From NCBI RefSeq assembly GCF_000194155.1, contig NZ_GL877883.1:134572-198571 (forward strand): DNA of 64,000 nucleotides, in the 5' to 3' direction. Below, piece after piece: positions 1-11,742 of the stretch. The notes beneath the pieces are model-generated. The model worked only from the letters and a program-made list of their open reading frames with translations. It was not told the origin of the DNA and ran no database searches. Origin of the DNA: Saccharopolyspora spinosa NRRL 18395 (lineage in GTDB: Bacteria; Actinomycetota; Actinomycetes; Mycobacteriales; Pseudonocardiaceae). The first letter of the stretch is position 1, and every line of letters begins with the position of its first letter. Position numbers and translations under genes: made by a program.

Positions 1-30
1 GTAGTCCAGCAGCAGCCCCTTGAGATCCAC
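1..30 (-). CDS. 5' end of a probable HAD-family hydrolase (partial)
   Basis: Only the first ten codons lie in the window. On the minus strand a GTG at 30-28 opens the peptide VDLKGLLLDY, which resembles the first strand of HAD-superfamily hydrolases, where the catalytic aspartate sits in a DxDG-like loop after hydrophobic residues. The gene runs off the left edge and is divergent from the gene at 141. Ten residues are too few for a firm family call, so this is a lead only. Confidence 0.3.
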   Translation of the reverse strand, partial: MDLKGLLLDY

Positions 31-140
31 GGCCGCACGCTCTCACACGATCGAAGTGTTCCGGGGCCGAAGGTGACCGGATCCGCAGCGCAAGTTCCTC
101 AGTTAAGCGGGGGCAGTCCGCCCGAACGCCCGGAGGTGCC

Positions 141-497
141 ATGACCGCAGTGTTGACGATCGAGACGCCGCTGGCCAAGACGGTGGCCGGTAGCAGTGCT
201 TTCGCCGTCGCCGAGTTCATCGGCGAGCAGGTCTTCGAAGTGCTGTCGGGGCGCCGAGCCATGCACGAGGTGCGCGAGCACGTCTCGCGGGAAGTGGCCG
301 GGCTGCTGCTGGCGACCCGGCTGCACGCGGCACAAGGCCCGGACTACCGGCTGCGTTCCGTTCACGCCTGCCTGGTCACCGGGTTCGCGGTGGAGGCCTG
401 CATGATCGTCGGAACGCGCTACCGGGTCCGGGCCCTGGTCATGCGCGTCGAACAGGACGACGGGCACTGGGTTTGCACCCTGTTGTCCCTGGTTTGA
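141..497 (+). CDS. Rv3235-like small conserved protein
   Basis: A 118-residue protein starting at ATG 141, with a good Shine-Dalgarno (GGAGG) six bases upstream. It is convergent with secA: its stop abuts the secA stop with no gap. Sequence character (AEFIGEQVFEVLSGRR, then a VHACLVTG stretch and a VRALVMRVEQDDGHW core) and position next to secA match the uncharacterised actinobacterial family typified by M. tuberculosis Rv3235. No membrane segment or signal peptide is visible. The family's function is unknown, and the link to Sec export is only positional. Confidence 0.7.
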   Translation: MTAVLTIETPLAKTVAGSSAFAVAEFIGEQVFEVLSGRRAMHEVREHVSREVAGLLLATRLHAAQGPDYRLRSVHACLVTGFAVEACMIVGTRYRVRALVMRVEQDDGHWVCTLLSLV

Positions 498-3395
<2,898 letters not shown>

Positions 3396-3511
3396 CCGGT
3401 CGACCTCACTAGCTGATCGTGACGCGTCCGTCACGGACGCTTTGTGGCCATCGTATTAGAGCTGGTCGTGGGAACCCGCGATACGGTGCGGCCCGGCGGA
3501 CCCCACACGCA

Positions 3512-3547
3512 GCTGTCCCCCGCGAACCACGGTACGCGGGGGACAGC
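3512..3547 (-). terminator. Perfect 13-bp hairpin between hpf and secA
   Basis: Arms 3512-3524 (GCTGTCCCCCGCG) and 3535-3547 are exact reverse complements around a 10-base loop, 31 bases after the hpf stop. There is no T-run, as is usual in high-GC actinomycetes. It probably ends or attenuates hpf transcription before secA, which would then need its own promoter in 3396-3511. Confidence 0.6.
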
Positions 3548-3577
3548 CGTTCGGGTCGGCGTTGGCACAGACTCGCC

Positions 3578-4255
3578 CTACAGGGCGTCCGCCAACCTGA
3601 TCACTCCGTAGTCGAATCCCTTCCTCCGGTAGACCACGCTCGGCCTACCGCTGTCGGCGTCGGAGAAGAGGTAGAAGTCGTGTCCGACCAGTTCCATCTC
3701 GTAGAGGGCCTGGTCGACGGTCATCGGTTTGGCCGGGTGTTCCTTCTCTCGGACGACCCGACCGGGTTCGTATCCGTTTTCTGCGGCCATCCGCTGTTCC
3801 GGTACCTCGGCGGCGTACTCGTCCACCTCCCGGGGCGCTTCCAGCAGCGCGGTCCGGCCTTCGGCCGCGGCGGCGCCCTGGCCCATCACCACGGGCCGGT
3901 CCGCCATCGCTGCGGTCGCCTCTGCCACAGAAGTCGGGTTGTGCTGTCCGTAGTGCACCTTTCTACGGTCATGCATGCGCCGGAGCCTGCTCTCCAGCTT
4001 GGTCGTCGCGGCGTCGAGTGCGGCGTAGAAATCGCCGGCGCAGGCCTCGGCACGAACGGGCGTGCCCTTGCCCATCAGCGTGATCTCGACTCGCTGGCAG
4101 TTCTTGGCCTGGCGGGGGTTCCGTTCGTGGAACAGTTCCACATCAGCCCGAATGGCCTTCTTGTTGTACCGCTCAAGCCGGGTCAGCTTCGCATTGACGT
4201 GCTCCCGGTAGTGCTCGGGAACCTCGACGTTGCGACCCTTGACGACGATGTCCAT
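3578..4255 (-). CDS. hpf: Ribosome hibernation promoting factor, long form
   Basis: A 225-residue long-form HPF that dimerises 70S ribosomes in stationary phase. The N-terminal S30AE domain (residues 1-100: MDIVVKGRNVEVPEHYREHV, then a basic helix KLESRLRRMHDRRKVH) binds the decoding centre. A variable Glu/Ala-rich linker leads to the C-terminal dimerisation domain (about 165-225) with the signature block MTVDQALYEMELVGHDFYLF and SVVYRRKGFDYGVIRL. Starts at ATG 4255. It stands between comF and secA, as in mycobacteria. A 418-base leader separates it from comF, so it is probably transcribed from its own promoter. Confidence 0.96.
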   Translation of the reverse strand: MDIVVKGRNVEVPEHYREHVNAKLTRLERYNKKAIRADVELFHERNPRQAKNCQRVEITLMGKGTPVRAEACAGDFYAALDAATTKLESRLRRMHDRRKVHYGQHNPTSVAEATAAMADRPVVMGQGAAAAEGRTALLEAPREVDEYAAEVPEQRMAAENGYEPGRVVREKEHPAKPMTVDQALYEMELVGHDFYLFSDADSGRPSVVYRRKGFDYGVIRLADAL

Positions 4256-4673
4256 TCACGACCTCCGTTCCTTGCGTGCCGTAGGCGAGGTGTGCACGGC
4301 GGGCGCCGCAGAAGGCGATCAGCTCACTTCCGGCGCCAGGGACATGGACTTTCGCTCCTTCCCTCCGCCTCGGTTGGCTGGATTGAGTGGCACGTTAGCT
4401 CGGTTTACCGATTTGTGACACCCCCCTTGTCGGGCGAAGTCAAGCGGCCACCGAGAGTGATTGATGCCACCGTTCGAAGCAGGCACGGGGGTGATCCACC
4501 CGCATCCACGGAGCTCCATCGGACCCAATTTTCACCCGTTCGGAGGCTACGCATAGTAGCTCCACGCCGGGGTTGCCGAAGGGCCGAATTGCGCCTGCTC
4601 ACAACGGGAAAACGTATGGACGGCAGGTGAAGTTCCCGAGGCCGTTCGGGCAACCGCAATCCACCCGAATGCT
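4256..4673. other. 418-base gap between comF and hpf
   Basis: This gap holds the presumed hpf promoter and leader on the minus strand. It is less GC-rich than its surroundings around 4395-4440, where a CGGTTTACCG-type short palindrome occurs (about 4402-4411). I could not identify a riboswitch or a confident -35/-10 pair. No convincing gene is present. Confidence 0.5.
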
Positions 4674-5360
4674 TCAGCCCGCCGTCGCGGTCAGGCTGAG
4701 CACCACAGCGACTTCGACACCTGCGGTTCCGAGCACCGCCACGCAGCTCGCGGCTGTCGCCGCGGTGGTGATGACGTCGTCGATCAGGGCCACTTGCGCC
4801 GTCGGCGGTGGAATTCGACCTGTCCGGCCGAGCACTCGGCCGGACAGGTTTCGCACTCGTTCGGCCGCATCCAGACCAGCCGAGTCCGCCGCCGCACGTG
4901 CGGTGATCAGGCAATCCGCGACGACCGAGGGTCGACCGGAGGCGGTCAGCGCGGCCGCCGCCCGGTGCGCGATGCGGGACATGTGCGCGCCACCCCGGCG
5001 GCGGGATGCGATCGCCCTCGACGGCGCCGGCACCAGGCACCACGCCTGGTCGAGCCGGTGCTCCACAGCGATCGCGCACAGCCCGACCGCGAGGTGCCGG
5101 GCCAGCGGCTCGGCTAGGTGGCGGCGACCGGACTCCTTGTACGCGAGCACCGCACGGCGGGCCGCGCCCCGGTACCTGCCGAGCGCGTACGCGGGTGGAC
5201 CCGGTTCGAGCAGCGGTCGTTCGACGCGGCGGAGCCCGCCCAGCTCGCGCGAGCAATCCCGGCACCAGGCCGTGCCCGTCACGTCGCAGCCCGCGCAGCG
5301 CAGCGGCAGCATCAGATCGACCAGCCCGGAAAGCCCGGCGCCGAGCCAAGGAACACGCAT
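4674..5360 (-). CDS. comF: ComF-family phosphoribosyltransferase-like protein
   Basis: A ComF/GntX-type protein of 228 residues. The N-terminus carries a four-cysteine zinc-knuckle pattern (CAGC then CRDC), followed by a type I phosphoribosyltransferase domain ending in the PRPP loop VALIDDVITTAAT. ATG 5360 (MRVPWLGAGLSGLVDL) is chosen because everything upstream in frame overlaps lpqB and looks non-family-like. No strong Shine-Dalgarno is seen. It lies 55 bases after lpqB on the same strand. In competent bacteria ComF helps DNA uptake, but in actinomycetes its role is unclear. Position between lpqB and hpf matches mycobacterial Rv3242c. Confidence 0.9.
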   Translation of the reverse strand: MRVPWLGAGLSGLVDLMLPLRCAGCDVTGTAWCRDCSRELGGLRRVERPLLEPGPPAYALGRYRGAARRAVLAYKESGRRHLAEPLARHLAVGLCAIAVEHRLDQAWCLVPAPSRAIASRRRGGAHMSRIAHRAAAALTASGRPSVVADCLITARAAADSAGLDAAERVRNLSGRVLGRTGRIPPPTAQVALIDDVITTAATAASCVAVLGTAGVEVAVVLSLTATAG

Positions 5361-5415
5361 CGGCAGATCGTGCCGCAGATCGCTCGCCCGACTCACCGAC
5401 GCGTGTCGGGTCCGA

Positions 5416-7146
5416 TCAACCGGGGAAGAACGGGATGGAGCCACCGCGGATCGGGACCGGAAGCAGGGACCAGACGTCGTCGGTGTCCCGGGACTCCCAG
5501 ATCCCGCTGCGGTCGCCGACGACCACCCGGCCACCGCTGGCGACCGTCACCGCTTTCAACGGCTGGCCGAGGTTCGCCGCGGTGAACGGGGCCCAGCGGA
5601 ACCCGTCGACCGACACCTCGAAAACCGGCGTGGTGTTGCTGTCGGTGACCGCCACCAGCGAGTCGTTCTGCAGCCACTCGACGCCGGTGATCCGCACTGC
5701 CTCCGGGGACGGCAGCTCGATCGGCCGCTGCAACACCACCCGATCGTCCTGATCGGACACCCCGGCCACCACGAGCCGCCCGTTGACCACCGCCGCGACC
5801 CGGGTGCCGTCGCGGGACAGCCGCAGATCGTTGATCGGCCCGCGACCGGAGAGCGCCCCGGCATCCACTTGACGCGGCACCCAGCTGTTGCCGCTGTCCA
5901 GCGCGCGGACCACGTCGCGACCGTCCACAACGGTCCACACCTCGGATTTCCCGCGCCAGGTTGGTTTGCTCATGTCGGCACCGGTCGTCGGGAGTTCGGG
6001 CAGGTGCGCGCCATAGCGGCCAACCCGCAGCTCGACACCGACGCCGCCGGGGCGTCGGGTGACAGCCGCGAGTTGTGCGCCGTCGGGCGACTGCCCGGCC
6101 CGGAGCACGTCGTACTCGCCCGAACCGGCCGGGCCCGGGATCGGCGGAGCGTTCTCGTTCAGGACCACCAGCCGCTCGTCGACCACGGCCAACCCGGGCA
6201 AGTCCTGGCGCGGGATGTTGTTGGTCTCGTAGGACTCGAGGTCGGTGGGCCACAGGTCCTTTCCGTCCGAGAGCAGCGACGAGCCCTCCACCTTCAGCCG
6301 CACGCGTGCGTTGCTGACGCTTTGCAGGGTGAACACGACCTGGGCCGCGATCAGCCGACGGTTTTCACGCGGCAAAGTGCCGAGATCGCTGAGGTTGACC
6401 TCCAGGGCACCGTCCCTGGTTTCGGTGGGGTTGGTCTTCGGATGCACCCCGGCGGGGATGGCCGTGTGCATCGCCGACTGCAGACCTTCGGACGGCCCGC
6501 TGGTCAGCAGGTCGACGACCCGCCTGGGTAGCGTGCTCGCCGGCTGCGACACCACGTACCGCAAATCCGGGACGACGCCGGTCGAGTCGTGGTCCATGAA
6601 GTAGATCGGGACCGCCCGGTACACGACGTTGAACGAGCTCCGGCTGGTGACGAATTCGGGTGGCGGCGTCGCGATGCGCCACTCGCCGTTCGGCTGCCGC
6701 TCCACGCGCACCTGCGTCTGGTACTCACCGGTCTCGGGCACGAAGGACGAGTCCGGCAGAAGCCGCCCCACCTTGTCGGCCTGCAGGCCGACCAGCTGCG
6801 CACCGTCGGGCAACGGCACGGCTGGCTGCGCCGGGATCGTGTCGACGTTGTCCACGATCAGCAGGCCCGGCGGCGGGGCCCAGGCCCGGCCGGCCGGCGG
6901 GGTGAGGTGCAGCCGCGCCGACTCGTGGTTGCTCTCCGGGACGGCGGACGAGTTGACGAAGCTGCGGACCAGGGCGAGCGGGTCGGTTCCGCTGGGCGGC
7001 TGGGGCACCGGCGCGGTCGCGTTGCTCTCGTCGACCGCCCGGACCGCCTTCGGATCCGAGCTCTCCGGGATCGATGCGCACGCCGACACCGACAGCAGCA
7101 GGGCCAACAGCACCGCCACCCGGCGGACGAGACGCACGTCCCTCAC
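5416..7146 (-). CDS. lpqB: Lipoprotein LpqB, MtrAB accessory
   Basis: LpqB is an exported lipoprotein that interacts with the sensor MtrB and tunes MtrA phosphorylation. The 576-residue product has a signal peptide ending in the lipobox VSAC (lipidated Cys at residue 23), a GerMN-like domain in the middle (around 170-300) and a C-terminal region that reads as a beta-propeller-like LpqB domain (about 330-576). Its GTG start at 7146 overlaps the mtrB TGA as GTGA, indicating translational coupling. The operon order mtrB-lpqB matches other actinobacteria. Confidence 0.95.
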   Translation of the reverse strand: MRDVRLVRRVAVLLALLLSVSACASIPESSDPKAVRAVDESNATAPVPQPPSGTDPLALVRSFVNSSAVPESNHESARLHLTPPAGRAWAPPPGLLIVDNVDTIPAQPAVPLPDGAQLVGLQADKVGRLLPDSSFVPETGEYQTQVRVERQPNGEWRIATPPPEFVTSRSSFNVVYRAVPIYFMDHDSTGVVPDLRYVVSQPASTLPRRVVDLLTSGPSEGLQSAMHTAIPAGVHPKTNPTETRDGALEVNLSDLGTLPRENRRLIAAQVVFTLQSVSNARVRLKVEGSSLLSDGKDLWPTDLESYETNNIPRQDLPGLAVVDERLVVLNENAPPIPGPAGSGEYDVLRAGQSPDGAQLAAVTRRPGGVGVELRVGRYGAHLPELPTTGADMSKPTWRGKSEVWTVVDGRDVVRALDSGNSWVPRQVDAGALSGRGPINDLRLSRDGTRVAAVVNGRLVVAGVSDQDDRVVLQRPIELPSPEAVRITGVEWLQNDSLVAVTDSNTTPVFEVSVDGFRWAPFTAANLGQPLKAVTVASGGRVVVGDRSGIWESRDTDDVWSLLPVPIRGGSIPFFPG

Positions 7147-8903
7147 TTGTCCTCCCAGGTCTCCTCGGACAGCCGTGCCGGTCCGAGGTCGCGGACCTCC
7201 CGCTCACCGGCCTCCCCTGCCTCGCCGTCCTGCGGCGGACCGACGCCGGCTGCGAGCAGCGCCTCCGGCGCCGCGATCCGGCGGATGCCGGGCAGTTGCA
7301 GCGGCCTTTCGTCGAACGAGTCCCCCGGCCGTCGGGGCAGGGTGAGCCGAAAGCAGGAGCCCTCGCCGGGCTCGCCCCACGCGTCCAGCGTGCCGCCGTG
7401 CAACCGGGCGTCTTCCTGGCTGATCGACAGCCCGAGGCCGGTGCCGCCGGTGCGCCTGTTCCGGGACGGGTCCGCCCGCCAGAACCGGGTGAACACCAGC
7501 TCGGCCTCGCCCGAGCGCAGCCCGACGCCGTAGTCCCGGACGGTCACCGCGACGGCATGCTCGTTCCCGCCGAAGCGGATCTCCACCGGTCCGCCTTCGG
7601 CGTGGTCGATTGCGTTGGCCACCAGGTTCCGCATGATCCGCTCCACCCGGCGGGCGTCGGCGACGATGGTGAGATCGGCGCCTGCGGCGGACGGCGCGAT
7701 CACCCGCAGCGCCACACCACTGGTGTCGGCGATCGCGCGCAACGACTCCACCGAGCGCTCCGCCAGCTCGGTTAGGTCCAGCGGCTCGGCGGCCAGGTCG
7801 GCGACGCCGGCGTCCAGCCGGGAGATCTCCAGCAAGTCGGCCAGCAGCGACTCGAACCGGTCGAGCTCATCCACCAGCAGCTCGGTCGAGCGGGACAAAC
7901 CGGGCGGGAACTGCTCCCGGGAGGCGTGCAGCACGTCAGCGGCCATCCGCACCGTGGTGAGCGGGGTGCGCAGCTCATGGGAGACGTCCGAGGTGAACCG
8001 GCGCTGCAGCTGGCTGAACTCCTCAAGCTTCGTGATCTGGTGCTTGAGGCTGTCGGCCATTTCGTTGAACGACTCTGCCAGCCGGGCCACGTCGTCCTCG
8101 CCGATCACCCGCATCCGCTTGTCCAGATCGCCCTCGGCGAGCTGCTCGGCGATCTGCGCGGCCTGCCGCACCGGGCGCACTACCTGGCGGGTCACCAGGT
8201 TCGTGATGGCACCCAGCAGCACCAGCAGCACGAGCGCGCCGAGCAGCAGGGTTTGCTGCACGACCCGGAGGGTGTTCTGCTCGGCGGTCAGCGGGAACAG
8301 CAGGTAGACCTGCAGCGGCCGGGTCGCGGTGCTCACCGGGGTGCCCACCGCCAGCATCGTGACGGGGCCGGTCTCGTTAGTCACCGTGGTGATCTTGGTG
8401 GTCAGCTGGCCGCGCTCGACGAACTGGCGCAGGTCGTCCGGCACGTAGGAGATCGGGCCCGCCGCCGGTTGCAGCCGCCGGTCACCCGGCGCGCGACCGT
8501 CGACCAGCACCGGCTCGAACGCCCCGGCCACCGTGTCGGTCGTGGACTGCCCGGAGGACGTCGTCGTCAGCCGGTTCAGCGCGGCCTGCAACTGTTCGGC
8601 GACGTTGTCCGCGTTCGGGTCGACCGCGGTCAGTTCGCGCTCCAGGATCGGCTGGCTGACCTCGACCTGCGAGATCGCGGCGGTCTCCTTGGCGGTCAAC
8701 AGCTGCGAGGTGATCTGCCACTGCAGCACCATGCCCAGCACGAAGACCACGGCCATCGACAGGGCGAGGGTGCTGACCACGACGCGCAACTGCATCGAGC
8801 GCCGCCACAGCGCCTCGAAGCGGCGCCACCGGGTGCGGACCTCTTCACGGACACGGCTGATCAGCCGCTGAACCAAGCGGCCTCGACGCGTCCATACGCT
8901 CAC
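7143..8903 (-). CDS. mtrB: Sensor histidine kinase MtrB
   Basis: A 586-residue membrane sensor kinase that phosphorylates MtrA and controls cell-wall and division genes. Two membrane helices (about residues 41-61 and 216-237) flank a periplasmic sensor. Then come a HAMP segment (about 238-290), the H-box FTSDVSHELRTPL with His309 as phospho-acceptor, and an HATPase domain with N-box NLVANAIDHA and G-box GGTGLGLSI. GTG start at 8903, preceded by GGGGGA. It overlaps lpqB by four bases. Between mtrA and mtrB there are 291 bases with a strong hairpin, so mtrB may also have its own promoter. Confidence 0.97.
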   Translation of the reverse strand: MSVWTRRGRLVQRLISRVREEVRTRWRRFEALWRRSMQLRVVVSTLALSMAVVFVLGMVLQWQITSQLLTAKETAAISQVEVSQPILERELTAVDPNADNVAEQLQAALNRLTTTSSGQSTTDTVAGAFEPVLVDGRAPGDRRLQPAAGPISYVPDDLRQFVERGQLTTKITTVTNETGPVTMLAVGTPVSTATRPLQVYLLFPLTAEQNTLRVVQQTLLLGALVLLVLLGAITNLVTRQVVRPVRQAAQIAEQLAEGDLDKRMRVIGEDDVARLAESFNEMADSLKHQITKLEEFSQLQRRFTSDVSHELRTPLTTVRMAADVLHASREQFPPGLSRSTELLVDELDRFESLLADLLEISRLDAGVADLAAEPLDLTELAERSVESLRAIADTSGVALRVIAPSAAGADLTIVADARRVERIMRNLVANAIDHAEGGPVEIRFGGNEHAVAVTVRDYGVGLRSGEAELVFTRFWRADPSRNRRTGGTGLGLSISQEDARLHGGTLDAWGEPGEGSCFRLTLPRRPGDSFDERPLQLPGIRRIAAPEALLAAGVGPPQDGEAGEAGEREVRDLGPARLSEETWEDK

Positions 8904-9144
8904 GGCAACCGTCCCCCGGGCCCTCCGCGACTACGACCCGGCTAGCAACTTTGTCAAAGGCTCGACCGACGACCTACACCGGTGCGCGCAACCGGTCGCG
9001 CGACCACTGCGCTCGGTGGGAGGTCTGCCCCGCCCAAGCCGCTTCTTCCACCACACGCATCTCGCACCACCTCGTCCTCCAGGGGCGGGCCGGTCACGGT
9101 GCGGTCTCCGGGGCTGCGACACCACCACGGAACTGCGCTTGGAA

Positions 9145-9182
9145 GAGTCGGGGCGCCTACTCGCGAGCAGGCGCCCCGACTC
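9145..9182 (-). terminator. Perfect 14-bp hairpin directly after mtrA
   Basis: Arms 9145-9158 (GAGTCGGGGCGCCT) and 9169-9182 are exact reverse complements with a 10-base loop. The hairpin begins 13 bases after the mtrA stop. Without a T-run it is a typical GC-rich actinomycete terminator or 3'-end stabiliser, and it would reduce read-through into mtrB. Confidence 0.7.
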
Positions 9183-9194
9183 TCGATCACGACA

Positions 9195-9872
9195 TCACGG
9201 GGGGCCGGCCTTGTAACCGACGCCACGGACCGTGAGCACCACCTCGGGGCGCTCCGGGTCGCGCTCCACCTTGGACCGCAGGCGCTGGACGTGGACGTTG
9301 ACCAATCGGGTGTCGGCGGCATGCCGGTAACCCCACACCTGCTCCAGCAGGACCTCGCGGGTGAACACCTGGCGCGGCTTGCGGGCCAGCGCCACCAGCA
9401 GGTCGAACTCCAGCGGGGTCAGCGCGATCGGCTGGCCGTCGCGAGTCACCTCGTGGCCGGGCACGTCGATGGTCACGTCGCCGATGGACAGCACCTCGGC
9501 CGGCTCCGCATCGGTCCGGCGCAGCCGGGCCCGCAGCCGGGCGACCAGCTCCTTCGGCTTGAACGGCTTGACCACGTAGTCGTCGGCGCCGGACTCCAGG
9601 CCCAGCACCACGTCGACTGTGTCGCTCTTCGCGGTCAACATCACGATCGGCACGACGGACTCGGTGCGGATGGCCTTGCAGACGTCGATGCCGTTCATCC
9701 CCGGCAGCATCAGGTCCAGCAGGACAACGTCCGGCTTGAGCTCCCGCAAGGCAGGCAACGCCTTGGTGCCATCGCTGACGACGGCGGTCTCGAACCCCTC
9801 GCCCCGGAGCACGATGGTCAGCATTTCGGCCAGGGCCGGATCGTCATCCACCACGAGCACGCGTGCCTTCAT
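9195..9872 (-). CDS. mtrA: Response regulator MtrA (OmpR/PhoB family)
   Basis: The DNA-binding partner of MtrB, 225 residues. The receiver domain begins MKARVLVVDDDPALAEMLTI with the acidic cluster at 9-11, phospho-acceptor Asp53 (LLDLMLPG) and a conserved Lys in VVKPFKPKEL. The C-terminal winged helix (about 130-225) has the recognition block DTRLVNVHVQRLRSKVE. I chose ATG 9872, the family-typical start. A second ATG at 9881 is possible, and no strong Shine-Dalgarno separates them. It is first in the mtrA-mtrB-lpqB cluster. Confidence 0.97.
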   Translation of the reverse strand: MKARVLVVDDDPALAEMLTIVLRGEGFETAVVSDGTKALPALRELKPDVVLLDLMLPGMNGIDVCKAIRTESVVPIVMLTAKSDTVDVVLGLESGADDYVVKPFKPKELVARLRARLRRTDAEPAEVLSIGDVTIDVPGHEVTRDGQPIALTPLEFDLLVALARKPRQVFTREVLLEQVWGYRHAADTRLVNVHVQRLRSKVERDPERPEVVLTVRGVGYKAGPP

Positions 9873-10128
9873 GGCCAACATGGTTGCACTTGTCACCCCG
9901 CCGCCGTGCATCCACCCGCTGATCGTCGTCGCAGGTCGCGACACAGCGACCGATTCGACCCGACCGATACCGCCGAATGGAGTACTTACACCAGTGGTTT
10001 TGCACACCTCCAGAACTCCACCGCGGGTGTCGCCCGAATCACGCCGCGTAGCAACGAGAACTCGACGTGAGCCTGCATGTTCGGGCGAATGTGCACTTAG
10101 GACTGTTCCACGCGGGACCGCCTGCCGC

Positions 10129-10776
10129 TCACCACGCCAGGACGTGCTCGTCGACGAGAGCTGCGAAGTCCACGTGGTTCACACCGTCTACCACGACCCA
10201 CGGCGACCACCAGTTCTCCGCCGCGAACTGCTCGTAAACCTTGCCGCAACGCTGCTGCAACGACGCATCCGACTCGAAGGCATCGCGCTGGCGGTCCACT
10301 TCGGTCCGTTCCCGGTGCTCGGCGCGGGCGGCCGCCACCTCCGACGGCACCTGCAGCAGGATCTGCAGATCCGGTTTCGGCAGCGCGAAGCGCGTCACCT
10401 CCAGCTCGTGGACCCAGGCGACGAAGTCGCCGTGGCCGTCCTGGTGGAGCCGAGCGGCGCCGTAGGCGGCGTTCGAGGCGACGTAACGGTCGAGGAGGAC
10501 GACGTCGTGCGCGCGGAGGTCCGCGCGCAGTGAGTCCGCCGCGGCGCGGCGGTCGAGCGCGTTGAGGATGGCCATGCCGTGGACGGAGTCGCCGAGGTCG
10601 CCGTGGCGACCGCGGAGCGCCTCGGCGAAGAGCTCGGCGTGGACGTCGTCCGCGTAGCGCGGAAAAGCCGAGCGGGCCACGGAGCGGCCGCGAGCGGTCA
10701 GCTCCGCCGCGATCCCGTTGGCGAGCGTGCGCTTGCCAGCGCCGTCCAGACCCTCGATGACGATTAGTCGACCCAC
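10129..10776 (-). CDS. tmk: Thymidylate kinase
   Basis: Phosphorylates dTMP to dTDP for DNA synthesis. About 215 residues from GTG 10776 (VGRLIVIEGLDGAGKRTL), which matches the usual length of mycobacterial Tmk; the frame stays open upstream to 10842. The P-loop GLDGAGKRTL is at residues 8-17. The DRYVASNAAYGAARL block carries the DR(Y/H) nucleotide-binding motif, and FPRYADD is the TMP-binding loop. It lies upstream of mtrA on the same strand with a 256-base gap, as in mycobacteria. Confidence 0.93.
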   Translation of the reverse strand: MGRLIVIEGLDGAGKRTLANGIAAELTARGRSVARSAFPRYADDVHAELFAEALRGRHGDLGDSVHGMAILNALDRRAAADSLRADLRAHDVVLLDRYVASNAAYGAARLHQDGHGDFVAWVHELEVTRFALPKPDLQILLQVPSEVAAARAEHRERTEVDRQRDAFESDASLQQRCGKVYEQFAAENWWSPWVVVDGVNHVDFAALVDEHVLAW

Positions 10777-10885
10777 GCCAACGACGGTAGTCGAGTCGGT
10801 AACCTCCCATCCGGATGCCCTCGACCACTCGTCCGATTGCACGAATCCGGTTCTTCCACAAGCCGTACTGCGGTATACAACGGGT

Positions 10886-11359
10886 ATGCCGCTAACGCAT
10901 TCCTATCGAGCGGCAGTCACCTGGACCGGCAACACCTGCGACGGCACCGCTTCGTACCGCGGCTTCAGCCGCGCACACGTCGTGGACATCGACGGCAAGC
11001 CGCCGCTGAAGGGGTCGGCCGATCCCACTTTCCGCGGCGATCCCGAACTCCACAAGCCGGAAGACCTCTTGGTCACGGCTTTGTCCGAGTGCCACATGCT
11101 GTGGTACCTCGCGCTGTGCAGCACCTCGGGCGTCGTCGTCACCGCCTACCAGGACGACGCGCGCGGAGACATGGTTGAAGACCCCGACACGGGTGGGCAC
11201 TTCACCGAGGTCGTACTCCGCCCACAGGTGACGATCGCCGACGCGGCGATGCTGCCGATGGCCGAGAAGCTGCACGAGCAGGCGCACAGCATGTGCTTCA
11301 TCGCCAATTCGGTCAACTTCCCGATCCGACACGAGCCCGAGATCACCGCCCCGCAGTGA
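10886..11359 (+). CDS. OsmC-family peroxiredoxin-like protein
   Basis: A 157-residue OsmC/Ohr-superfamily protein, which in studied members reduces organic hydroperoxides through a cysteine pair. The two expected cysteines are visible: Cys69 in LVTALSECHMLWYL, followed by the helix, and Cys137 in HSMCFIANSVNFP. ATG 10886 is used because upstream residues are not family-like. It is divergent from tmk across 109 bases. The subgroup (OsmC versus YhfA/Ohr) cannot be fixed by eye. Confidence 0.85.
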   Translation: MPLTHSYRAAVTWTGNTCDGTASYRGFSRAHVVDIDGKPPLKGSADPTFRGDPELHKPEDLLVTALSECHMLWYLALCSTSGVVVTAYQDDARGDMVEDPDTGGHFTEVVLRPQVTIADAAMLPMAEKLHEQAHSMCFIANSVNFPIRHEPEITAPQ

Positions 11360-11742
11360 CGTTCGCCGGGGAATTCCGCCGACCGGCTGTGGACCCCGGC
11401 GCAGGTCACCACCGGAACCGGCGCTGCTCGCTAAGTCCTCCCCTCATCAATACCCGCCCTTGTCCCAGGAAAGCGTTCAAACTTGCTGGTCCGCGCGGCG
11501 CAACGGGCTCCGCCGATTGCCTTGCGCGAAGCCGCGGCCGTCTCACCCGAGCCGGGACCAGCTGCTCCCGACGGGCCACAATCCCACCGCCGTGCCAAAC
11601 CAGCCCGGAAACCTGTGAGGAATCCGGGACATGTGGCACTCCGGGCGATCACAATCGGAGGGGCATAGCTCGCCAGATGTCGATCAGCGGTGGAGAATCG
11701 CCACCGACATTTCGACGATCAACAACCGCTCGGGAGGATCCA
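11360..11742. other. 383-base gap before the membrane hydrolase
   Basis: No gene, hairpin or promoter that I can support, apart from the strong Shine-Dalgarno GGGAGGA at 11732-11738 serving the next start. Confidence 0.4.

Noticed and set aside
4380..4440. A riboswitch in the hpf leader
   Set aside because: The CGGTAAACCG palindrome and AT-rich patch drew attention, but I could not match any riboswitch core such as ydaO or cobalamin.
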